Assembly: GCA_964406375.1 (NCBI GenBank)
Contig: CAYORM010000065.1
Location: forward strand, 1-16,319
Source: CAYORM01 sp964406375
GTDB taxonomy: Bacteria; Pseudomonadota; Alphaproteobacteria; DSM-16000; Inquilinaceae
DNA: 16,319 bases
Reading direction: 5' to 3'
Both the position numbers and the translations under genes were made by a program. The number at the start of each line of letters is the position of its first letter. The first letter of the stretch is position 1. Positions 5,585-12,735 of this stretch are shown here, one piece after another. The notes under the pieces are model-generated. The model was not told the origin of the DNA, did no database searches, and was given only the letters and a program-made list of their open reading frames with translations.

Positions 5585-7317
5585 GCGCGGCGACGATCCG
5601 CCTTAAGGGGGTCATCAAGCGTTTCGGCGGTGAGGCGGCGCTCGACGACATCACGGCGGCGATCCGCCCGGGCCGGATCACCGGCCTCGTCGGACCGGAT
5701 GGAGCCGGCAAGTCGACGCTGCTGCGCCTCGTCGCCGGGCTGATGGTGCCGACCGCCGGCCGCATCACGGTCGGCGGTCGCGACAGCGTCACCGAGGCGC
5801 AGGCGATCCAGGCGGCGATCGGCTACATGCCGCAGCGCTTCGGCCTCTATGAGGATCTGTCGGTCCAGGAGAATCTCGACCTCTATGCCGCCCTGCGCGG
5901 CGTTGATCCGGCCGGACGCGCCGCGACCTTCGACCGCCTGCTCTCATTCACCGGCCTCGGCCCCTTCCGCCGCCGTCTGGCGGGCCGCCTGTCCGGCGGA
6001 ATGAAGCAGAAGCTCGGCCTCGCCTGTGCGCTGATGCGGACGCCGCGCGTGCTGCTGCTGGACGAGCCGGGCGTCGGTGTCGACCCGATCTCGCGGCGCG
6101 AGTTGTGGCGCATGGTGCGCGGGCTGGTGGCGGATGATGTCACGGTCGTCTGGTCGACCGCCTATCTCGACGAGGCGGAGCGCTGTGACGAGGTGCTGCT
6201 GCTCGACCGCGGGCGGCTGCTCTTCACCGGCGAGCCGGCCGCGTTCGGCCGCCGTGTCGAGGGTCGCGTCCTTCTCGCCCGGGCGACGGATCAGGGCCCG
6301 CGGCCGCTGCTGCGCCGCCTCTCCGTGGCGAGCGCCGTTCTCGACGCGACGGTTCAGGGCAGTGCGGTCCGGCTGGTGCTCGAAGCCGGGGCCGGCCCGG
6401 CGGCCATCGATGCCGGCCCCGGCGTCACCTGCCTGCCGGTCGCGCCACGGTTCGAGGATGCCTATGTCGCGGCGCTGGGCGGCGGCCCGAAGGGCGCCTC
6501 GCCGCTCGCGGCCAGCAGCCGCTCCTATCCCGATGACGGGGCGACGGTCATCGAGGCGCGCGGCCTGACGCGCCGGTTCGGCGATTTCGTCGCGGCCGCG
6601 GATATCGGCTTCTCGATCGGTCGCGGCGAGGTGTTCGGCCTGCTCGGTCCCAACGGTGCCGGCAAATCGACCACCTTCCGCATGCTGTGCGGCCTGCTCG
6701 TACCGAGCGCGGGGGAGGGCCGGGTCGCCGGGCACGATCTGCGTCGCGCCGCCACCGCGGTGCGGGCACGGCTCGGCTACATGGCGCAGACATTCTCGCT
6801 CTATGGTGATCTCGGCGTGCGGCAGAACCTCGCCTTTTTCGCCGGCGCCTACGGGCTCGGCCGCGCCCGGGCGCGCGAGCGCATCGCCACGCTGCTCGAC
6901 ACGCTCGATCTCGCCCGCTTCGCCGATACCCAGGCGAAGGAACTGCCGCTCGGCTTCAAGCAGCGGCTGGCGCTCGCCTGTGCGGTGCTGCACGAGCCGG
7001 AGGTGCTGTTCCTCGACGAGCCGACCGCCGGGGTCGATCCGATCTCCCGGCGTGAATTCTGGTCGCATATCGACGGTTTCGTCGCGCGCGGCGTCACCGT
7101 GCTGGTCACCACGCATTTCATGGACGAGGCGGAGTATTGCGACCGGGTCGCCCTCATCTATCGCGGACGCGCGATCGCCGAGGGTGCCCCCGATGTGCTG
7201 AAGGCGCGTGTGGCGACGCCCGAACGCCCCGACCCCTCCTTCGAGGACGCCTTCATCGCGCTGATCGAGGCCGCCGATGCGGCAGAGGCGGATCGGGCAG
7301 AAGGTCGCGCGGCATGA
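5581..7317 (+). CDS. ybhF: ABC exporter ATPase with two fused nucleotide-binding domains (YbhF type)
   Basis: The ATPase powers export by the two permeases that follow. Starting at the GTG that overlaps the HlyD stop (GTGA), the protein has 578 residues, the length of E. coli YbhF, and aligns with it along its length from memory. NBD1: Walker A GPDGAGKST (38-46), signature LSGGMKQK (137-144), Walker B VLLLDEP (157-163). The usual H-loop His is Ala194 (WSTAYLDEAE); E. coli YbhF also lacks it. NBD2: Walker A GPNGAGKST (356-364), Walker B VLFLDEP (475-481), His512 present in TTHFMDEAE, but its signature is LPLGFKQ (455-461) instead of LSGGQ. An earlier in-frame ATG at 5350 would only add HlyD sequence in another frame. 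The next gene starts on its stop codon. Confidence 0.95.
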   Translation: MSAATIRLKGVIKRFGGEAALDDITAAIRPGRITGLVGPDGAGKSTLLRLVAGLMVPTAGRITVGGRDSVTEAQAIQAAIGYMPQRFGLYEDLSVQENLDLYAALRGVDPAGRAATFDRLLSFTGLGPFRRRLAGRLSGGMKQKLGLACALMRTPRVLLLDEPGVGVDPISRRELWRMVRGLVADDVTVVWSTAYLDEAERCDEVLLLDRGRLLFTGEPAAFGRRVEGRVLLARATDQGPRPLLRRLSVASAVLDATVQGSAVRLVLEAGAGPAAIDAGPGVTCLPVAPRFEDAYVAALGGGPKGASPLAASSRSYPDDGATVIEARGLTRRFGDFVAAADIGFSIGRGEVFGLLGPNGAGKSTTFRMLCGLLVPSAGEGRVAGHDLRRAATAVRARLGYMAQTFSLYGDLGVRQNLAFFAGAYGLGRARARERIATLLDTLDLARFADTQAKELPLGFKQRLALACAVLHEPEVLFLDEPTAGVDPISRREFWSHIDGFVARGVTVLVTTHFMDEAEYCDRVALIYRGRAIAEGAPDVLKARVATPERPDPSFEDAFIALIEAADAAEADRAEGRAA

Positions 7318-8444
7318 GGTGCCCTCTCGCCGGTCGGCTGCCGGCCCTCCTGCGGAAGGAGGCGCTGCAGATCATTCGTGATCCAAGCGCGATCCTGATC
7401 GCCTTCGTGCTGCCGCCGCTGATGCTCTTCCTGTTCGGCACCGCTGTCTCCTTTGACGCGACACGGCTGCCGATCGCGCTCGTGATGCAGGATGACGGTG
7501 CGGCGGCACAGGACCTCGCAGCCGGCTTCGAGGCTTCGCCGGTTCTCGCCGTCACCCGCTTCCACGCCCGCGCGCCGGCGATGGCGCGGCTCGAAGGCAG
7601 CGCTGTGCGCGGCGTCATCGTCATCCCCTCCGGCTTCTCCGCCCGTTTCGCGGCCGATCCGCCCTCGGCGCGCATCCAGGTGCTGACCGACGGTTCGGAG
7701 CCGAACACCGCCTCCTTCGTCGCGGCCTATGCCGAGGGTGTGCATGCCGCCTGGCTCGCCCGGGGGATGGCAGCCGGCGAGATCACCGGTATGAGCCCGC
7801 CGCTCTCGGTCGCGCCGCGCGTGTGGTTCAACGCCGAACTGGCCAGCCGCAACTATCTCGTCCCAGGCTCCATCGCGATCGTCATGACGCTGATCGGCAC
7901 GCTGCTGACGGCGCTCGTCATCGCCCGGGAGTGGGAGCGCGGGACGATGGAGGCGCTGATCGCGACGCCGGTCACCCGTCTCGAGCTGCTCTTGTCGAAG
8001 GTGTTGCCCTATTTCGCGCTCGGCCTGTGCTCGCTCGCCCTGTGCGCGGCGGCTTCGGTCTTCGCCTTCGGCGTGCCGATGCGCGGCTCCTTCGGCGCGC
8101 TCCTGCTGCTCGCTGCCGCCTTCCTCTGCCCCGCACTCGGTCTGGGCCTGCTGATCTCGGCGGCGCTGCGCAACCAGTTCGTCGCTTCGCAGGTCGCGCT
8201 CTTCGCCGGCTTCCTGCCGGCGATGCTGCTCTCCGGCTTCATCTTCGAGATCGACAGCATGCCGGCGCCGATCCGCTGGATCACGGTGATCCTGCCGGCG
8301 CGGTACTTCGTGCCGGGGCTGCAGACGATCTTCCTCGCCGGCGATGTCTGGCCGCTGCTGCTGCCGGCGATCGCCGCGATGCTGCTGATCGGCATCGTCC
8401 TGCTCGGCCTCACGGCACGGGCGCTCGTCAAGCGGCTCGACTGA
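7314..8444 (+). CDS. ybhS: ABC-2 type permease, YbhS type
   Basis: This inner-membrane permease forms half of the transmembrane pore of the exporter. The 376 residues (E. coli YbhS is about the same) follow the ABC-2 plan: a cytoplasmic start with LLRKEALQIIRDP (12-24), helix 1 at about 25-45, a large periplasmic domain (about 46-182), then five helices near 184-204, 230-252, 260-281, 292-313 and 346-367. The conserved stretch REWERGTMEALIATP (205-219) after helix 2 is the coupling region that contacts the ATPase. The ATG overlaps the ATPase stop (ATGA), and AGAAGG (7299-7304) is a reasonable ribosome binding site. The gene is 40 percent or less like its neighbour permease by eye but shares the same fold, as in the E. 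coli pair. Confidence 0.93.
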   Translation: MRCPLAGRLPALLRKEALQIIRDPSAILIAFVLPPLMLFLFGTAVSFDATRLPIALVMQDDGAAAQDLAAGFEASPVLAVTRFHARAPAMARLEGSAVRGVIVIPSGFSARFAADPPSARIQVLTDGSEPNTASFVAAYAEGVHAAWLARGMAAGEITGMSPPLSVAPRVWFNAELASRNYLVPGSIAIVMTLIGTLLTALVIAREWERGTMEALIATPVTRLELLLSKVLPYFALGLCSLALCAAASVFAFGVPMRGSFGALLLLAAAFLCPALGLGLLISAALRNQFVASQVALFAGFLPAMLLSGFIFEIDSMPAPIRWITVILPARYFVPGLQTIFLAGDVWPLLLPAIAAMLLIGIVLLGLTARALVKRLD

Positions 8445-9550
8445 TGCTGCGCCGCCTCGCCGCCCTCATCCTCAAGGAACTGCTGGTCACGCTGCGTGAT
8501 CCGCGCGGCCGTTCGATCGTCATCGTGGCGCCGATCGTGCAGCTCGTCGTCTTCGCCTTCGCCGCGACCTTGGAGGTGCGGAATGCCGAGATCGCGATCG
8601 TCGATCTCGACCAGGGGCGCTCGGGGCGGGAGATCACCGCGCGGCTCGACGCCTCGCCGGTCTTCGCGCGGGTGTCGCGGCCGGACTCGCTGAGCGAGGC
8701 GCGGATGCAGCTGGAAGGGCAGGAGGTTCTGGCGGTGATCGTGCTGGCCGGCGACCTGTCACGCCGCGTCGCGGCCGGCCGTCCGGCGGAGATCCAGCTG
8801 CTGCTCGACGGCAGGCGGGCCAATGCCGCACAGATCCTGCAGGGCTATGTCGCCGCGATCATCGGCCAGCTCTCGCAGGAAATCGCCGCGACGGCCGGTC
8901 GCGACCTGTCGCCGCCGGTGGTGGTCCGGCATCTCTACAATGCCGATCTCGACTATCTCTGGTTCACCGTACCCAGCCTGATCGCCATCATCACCATGGC
9001 GATCGGCCTCGTGGTGACGGCGCTGTCGGTGGCGCGGGAGCGCGAGCTCGGCACCTTCGACCAGCTGCTGGTCTCACCGCTCTCCCCGGGGGAGATCCTG
9101 ATCGGCAAGACCGTGCCTGCGGTGCTGATCGGCATGGCGCATGGCACGCTCTACATCGCAGCGGCCGTCTGGCTGTTCGGAATCCCGCTCCAGGGCTCGC
9201 TCGCGCTACTCTACCTCGCGATGCTGCTCTACATCCTGTCGATCGTCGGCGTCGGTCTGTTCGTGTCGTCGCTGGCGACGACGCAGCAGCAGGCGATCCT
9301 CGGCGTCTTCGTCTTCATGGTGCCGTCCTTCCTTCTGTCCGGCTTCGCCTCGCCGGTCGAGAACATGCCGGGCTTCCTTCAGCCGCTGGCCTGGATCGAC
9401 CCGCCGCGCTGGTTCCTCGTGATCGCCCGCGGCGTCTTCCTCAAGGACATGCCGGTGACCGAGGTGCTCGCCAATCTCTGGCCGTTGCTGCCGGTCGCGG
9501 CCGTTACGCTGGCGGCGGCGTCCTGGCTGTTCCGCGCCCGCTCCGCCTGA
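8444..9550 (+). CDS. ybhR: ABC-2 type permease, YbhR type
   Basis: This is the second permease of the exporter, presumed to pair with YbhS to form the pore. It has 368 residues, the length of E. coli YbhR. It has KELLVTLRDPRGR (11-23) before helix 1 (about 24-42), a periplasmic domain (about 43-172), and helices near 175-197, 224-246, 252-276, 284-303 and 345-363. The coupling stretch is RERELGTFDQLLVSPLSP (198-215). Its ATG shares one base with the ybhS stop (TGATG). There is no good ribosome binding site, so translational coupling is likely. In E. coli the cluster ybhGFSR has been linked to drug export and cation handling; the substrate here is not known. The last 47 bases overlap the convergent minus-strand gene. 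Confidence 0.93.
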   Translation: MLRRLAALILKELLVTLRDPRGRSIVIVAPIVQLVVFAFAATLEVRNAEIAIVDLDQGRSGREITARLDASPVFARVSRPDSLSEARMQLEGQEVLAVIVLAGDLSRRVAAGRPAEIQLLLDGRRANAAQILQGYVAAIIGQLSQEIAATAGRDLSPPVVVRHLYNADLDYLWFTVPSLIAIITMAIGLVVTALSVARERELGTFDQLLVSPLSPGEILIGKTVPAVLIGMAHGTLYIAAAVWLFGIPLQGSLALLYLAMLLYILSIVGVGLFVSSLATTQQQAILGVFVFMVPSFLLSGFASPVENMPGFLQPLAWIDPPRWFLVIARGVFLKDMPVTEVLANLWPLLPVAAVTLAAASWLFRARSA

Positions 9551-10139
9551 CAGCATCGACGGCGCGGCCGGCGAGGATCAGCAGCGCGCCGATCGCGGCC
9601 GCCGGATCGACCAGGAAATCCCACAGATTGGCGGTCTCGTAGAGGCGGAGGGCAGCGCCGCCGCAGCCGAGCATGATCCAGGCGAAGAGGAGCGGATCGC
9701 GCGGCCCCGCGAGATTGGCGAGAAGGATGACCGCCAGCCCTGCCGGCAGGATCCACCCCGCATAGCCCCATTGATAGGGATCGGAATCGGGCAGTGTCGC
9801 CGTGGCGGGATAGAGGATCAGCGCCAGGACGAGGACGGTCGCCGCGAGACCGGGTGACTGGAAGGCGCCCGGTGCGCGTCCGCGCAGCAGCGCCAGGGCC
9901 AAGGCACCGAGCATCAGCAGGGTTGCGGCGGACAGGCCGTTGGTGCCGCCGAGCAGCATCACGAGGCCCGACACCTGCCCATTCCACGGCACCGCCAGCG
10001 CCAGAAGGGCGAGGAGGAGCCCGGCCAGCCGCCACCCGCGCGAGCGGGTGAAAAGCGCCGGCAGGCCGAGGCCGACGACCGCGGCACAGAGGATCGGCCC
10101 CAGGATCTCGGCGGGGCTGGTGGCAGGCAGGAAGGTCAC
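9504..10139 (-). CDS. Polytopic membrane protein of unknown function, coupled to a sialidase-like gene
   Basis: I do not recognise a named family with confidence. The 211-residue product, read from the GTG that overlaps the upstream stop (GTGA, 10139-10136), is almost entirely hydrophobic. It has about six or seven membrane segments, near residues 10-30, 36-52, 58-84, 98-115, 126-145, 150-166 and 176-192. It has a conserved-looking stretch ETANLWDFLVDP between the last two segments and a short basic C-terminal tail. No enzyme or transporter motif is visible. Membrane proteins of this look beside BNR/sialidase-like genes are familiar to me from other proteobacteria, which suggests the two act together. 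Earlier in-frame ATGs would put the start inside the sialidase-like gene. The 3' end overlaps ybhR by 47 bases. Confidence 0.8.
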   Translation of the reverse strand: MTFLPATSPAEILGPILCAAVVGLGLPALFTRSRGWRLAGLLLALLALAVPWNGQVSGLVMLLGGTNGLSAATLLMLGALALALLRGRAPGAFQSPGLAATVLVLALILYPATATLPDSDPYQWGYAGWILPAGLAVILLANLAGPRDPLLFAWIMLGCGGAALRLYETANLWDFLVDPAAAIGALLILAGRAVDAVRRSGRGTARTPPPA

Positions 10140-11365
10140 GGCACCACCTCCGGCGCGGCCGTCTCGCCCGTGGCATCCAGCGCGGCGATGCGCTCGTCCA
10201 GCCAGCGCCGGTTGAAGCGGATATGGCCGATCTCGGCCTGGTCGTCGCGGCTGAACAGGATGTGGAAGGTGCCGTCCGGCCCGGTCATGAACCAGGGATA
10301 GGATTGCTCGGCCTCGCCCTCGGCGTCGAGGAAGGCATGCAGCGGCCGCCAAGTGAAGCCGTCATCCTCGGAGATGAGCAGTCGCAAGGGGTGCGGCTCG
10401 TCGCGGCGCTGATAGCCGTCCATCGTCACCATCAGCAGCCGCCCGTCCTCGAGCCGCAGCACCGGTACCGGCTCGCCCTCATTGTGGACATTGGTCGGCT
10501 CGGGCCGCGACCAGCTCTGCCCGGCATCCTCGCTGACGAAGCGCAGCGCGAGGTTCTCCTCCCGGTCCTGCGAGCGCACGAAGGCGATCGCGCGGGTCTC
10601 CGACAGCGGCACCACGACCGGCTGGATCGCCCGTCGTCCGGACAGGAGCCGCGACTTGGCGATCACCCGCCCATCCTCGTCGAAGACGAAGATCTCCGGG
10701 ATGCGGACCCAAAGCTCCTGATAGGCCGGCAGCGCCACCAGCTCATCCTCGGCGATGGCGACCGGCGGTGATTTCAGCAGTGTCGAGCGGTTGAGGATCG
10801 GCGTCGTCACCGCCTTGCGCAGCGGCGTCCAGCTCTCGCCCTCATCGGTCGAGCGCTGCACGACAAGGCTCGCCTCGGCCCAGCCGAAGGCCCAGACGGC
10901 GACATGGATGAGCCAGATCGAGCCGTCCGGTCGCCGCAGCGGCACCATGTTGCCAAGCTTGGTGACGTAGCGGCCGAGCGACGCGGAGACGGAGGGTGGG
11001 TCGAGCGCCACCCGCTTCTCCGACCAGCCCCGGCCGTCGAAGACTGCCGTCATGATCGCGACATCCGCCGCACCCTCGGCGCTGCCCTCGAACCAGAAGG
11101 CCCGCAGCCGCCCGTCATCCAGCGCGATGGCGCTCGCCGCATGCGCGATCGCGGGGGCGGCGACGGAGATTGTGTACTCCTCGAGGAGCGGCGGGCCGGA
11201 CATCTCGGCCGCCGGCGGCACGGCGGTCGCGCCGCTTCCCGCGGGGGCGAAGGTGACCGGCCAGGGGTCGCGGTCCTGCATCGGCAGCGCTGCCGCCGCC
11301 AGGGCGACCGCCGCCAGCGCCGCCAGCGGCAGCGCCGCCCGGCTCCTCGGACGCTGCGCGCTCAC
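10136..11365 (-). CDS. Sialidase-like BNR/Asp-box beta-propeller protein, exported
   Basis: The 409-residue protein starts at a GTG overlapping the hemY stop (GTGA, 11365-11362). It begins with a basic then strongly hydrophobic stretch (about 9-28), a signal peptide or membrane anchor, so the propeller should be periplasmic. Three Asp-box motifs mark a sialidase-type beta-propeller: STDEGESW (172-179), SEDAGQSW (278-285) and SEDDGFTW (332-339). Family-like stretches include NRSTLLKSPPV (192-202), RRAIQPVVVPLSETRAIA (244-261), EGEPVPVLRLEDGRLLMV (296-313) and SYPWFMTGPDGTFHILFS (355-372). It fits the BNR_2/sialidase family, but I cannot identify a full catalytic set of the arginine triad, Tyr/Glu pair and Asp, so sialidase activity should not be assumed. 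It sits between hemY and a membrane protein gene, coupled to both. Confidence 0.85.
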   Translation of the reverse strand: MSAQRPRSRAALPLAALAAVALAAAALPMQDRDPWPVTFAPAGSGATAVPPAAEMSGPPLLEEYTISVAAPAIAHAASAIALDDGRLRAFWFEGSAEGAADVAIMTAVFDGRGWSEKRVALDPPSVSASLGRYVTKLGNMVPLRRPDGSIWLIHVAVWAFGWAEASLVVQRSTDEGESWTPLRKAVTTPILNRSTLLKSPPVAIAEDELVALPAYQELWVRIPEIFVFDEDGRVIAKSRLLSGRRAIQPVVVPLSETRAIAFVRSQDREENLALRFVSEDAGQSWSRPEPTNVHNEGEPVPVLRLEDGRLLMVTMDGYQRRDEPHPLRLLISEDDGFTWRPLHAFLDAEGEAEQSYPWFMTGPDGTFHILFSRDDQAEIGHIRFNRRWLDERIAALDATGETAAPEVVP

Positions 11366-12735
11366 GGGTTGTTCTCGTCCTCCGAGAAGGCCGGCGGCAG
11401 GATCGTCGCGGTGCCGGTGGCGGGGAGTGCGGCCGGCGCGCGCACCGGGCCGGGCAGCCGCCACTCGATCGCGTCGAAGGCGCCGCATTGCGGGCACAGC
11501 GCCGACCATGCCGGTACTTCGGCGCCGCAGGCCTCGCAGCACCACAGCGGCTCGGGCGGCGCGATCTGCGCCTTGGCCTGCCAGCTCCGCGCCGCCAGCC
11601 CGTCATTGCGTTCGCCCTGCTCCAGCTCGGCGAGCAGCTGATAGACCCGCCGGTTCGGCGAGGCCTGCTCGGCGCGCAGCAGATGGGTGCGCGCGCTGCC
11701 CCACAGCTTCGCGGCGAGTTCCGCCCGTGCCAGCACGATCAGGCCCTCCGGCTCGTCCGGCCGCTGCCGCACCAGCTTCTCGACCCGCTTGGCGCGCGCC
11801 AGCGCGTCCTCTCCGGCCGGCGCCAGCGCGGCATAGGTCTCGGCCAGCTCGCGATGCGGCTGACGGCCCCAGGCCTTCTCGATCACCCGCGTCGCCTGTC
11901 CCTCGCGCCCCATGCCGTGAAGCACGTGCGCCTCGCGCACCACCGCCGCGACGAAATCGGGCTCGAGCTGCGTCGCCTTCTGGGCCTGCTCGAGCGCGCC
12001 GGGCAGGTCGCCCTCCGCCTCGAGTGCACGGCTCCGTTCGATATGCAGGAAGGCGCGCAGGCGCCGGCCGCGGTCGCTCTCGATCGCCTTGACGCGCACC
12101 GCCTGGGCGAGGCTCGCCTGGGCGTCATCCCAACGCCGCTGCTGGATCTCGAGCTCGAAACAGGCCCGCTGCGGCCAAGCGGCATCGGAGCGCAGTGCCC
12201 GGGCACGGCGGGCGAGTTCGAGTGCCTGCACCCAGTCCTTGTCCTTCAGCGCCTGGTTCAGCAGGCCGCGCAGGCCGAGGAACTCGGTCTCGCTGCGTTC
12301 GAGCATCGCCTCGAAATGGCGCCGCGCCGCCGCCTCGTCGCCATTGAGCTGGGCCGCCTGGGCCGAGAGGAGCAGTGTCAGCGGCGGCTCGGCGAGCAGC
12401 ACGTCGGCCTGCCGTGACCAGCGCCGTGCTTCGGCCGCATCGCCGGCGGCGACGGCCACGAGGCCGCGAGTCAGCGCCCGGTAACCGCGTGCCCGCCGCG
12501 ACTCGCGCCGGCCTTCGACGAAACTGCGCGGGGCGCGGCGCAGGCCGCGCCACAGGCGCTGGGCGAGCCAGAGCAACAGGATCAGAAGGGCGATCGCCGC
12601 CGCCAGCACGCCGACCGAGGTCTCGATGACGCGCCCCTGCCAGACAATCTCGACCGTGCCCGGATGATCGGCGAGCCAGACGGCCGCCGCGACCAGGATC
12701 GCGAGCTTCAGGATGAAGCGGAGGATTCGCGTCAT
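11362..12735 (-). CDS. hemY: HemY protein: membrane-anchored TPR protein with C-terminal zinc ribbon
   Basis: HemY (the proteobacterial TPR protein, not the Bacillus protoporphyrinogen oxidase of the same name) is an inner-membrane protein tied to heme synthesis by gene order; its molecular role is uncertain. The 457 residues have two helices (about 4-22 and 41-61) flanking a short periplasmic segment with WLADHPGTVEIVWQG, then the conserved RAPRSFVEGRRESRRARGYRALTRGLVAVAAGD region, then TPR repeats to about 390. A metal-binding knuckle follows, with Cys399/400, Cys403, Cys414 and Cys417 (CCEACG...CPQCGAFDAIEW), as seen in alphaproteobacterial members. The tail after 428 is Pro/Ala-rich. The ATG overlaps the preceding gene's stop (ATGA, 12735-12732) and the stop overlaps the next gene's GTG. 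Confidence 0.94.
   Translation of the reverse strand: MTRILRFILKLAILVAAAVWLADHPGTVEIVWQGRVIETSVGVLAAAIALLILLLWLAQRLWRGLRRAPRSFVEGRRESRRARGYRALTRGLVAVAAGDAAEARRWSRQADVLLAEPPLTLLLSAQAAQLNGDEAAARRHFEAMLERSETEFLGLRGLLNQALKDKDWVQALELARRARALRSDAAWPQRACFELEIQQRRWDDAQASLAQAVRVKAIESDRGRRLRAFLHIERSRALEAEGDLPGALEQAQKATQLEPDFVAAVVREAHVLHGMGREGQATRVIEKAWGRQPHRELAETYAALAPAGEDALARAKRVEKLVRQRPDEPEGLIVLARAELAAKLWGSARTHLLRAEQASPNRRVYQLLAELEQGERNDGLAARSWQAKAQIAPPEPLWCCEACGAEVPAWSALCPQCGAFDAIEWRLPGPVRAPAALPATGTATILPPAFSEDENNP

Noticed and set aside
10140..10352. Longer N-terminus for the polytopic membrane protein
   Set aside because: The extension is Arg/Gly-rich sequence within the sialidase-like gene, without membrane segments; the GTG at 10139 fits the operon's overlap style.
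10136..11365. Calling the Asp-box protein a true exo-alpha-sialidase
   Set aside because: Three Asp boxes show the fold, but the catalytic arginine triad and nucleophile pair could not be assigned by eye.
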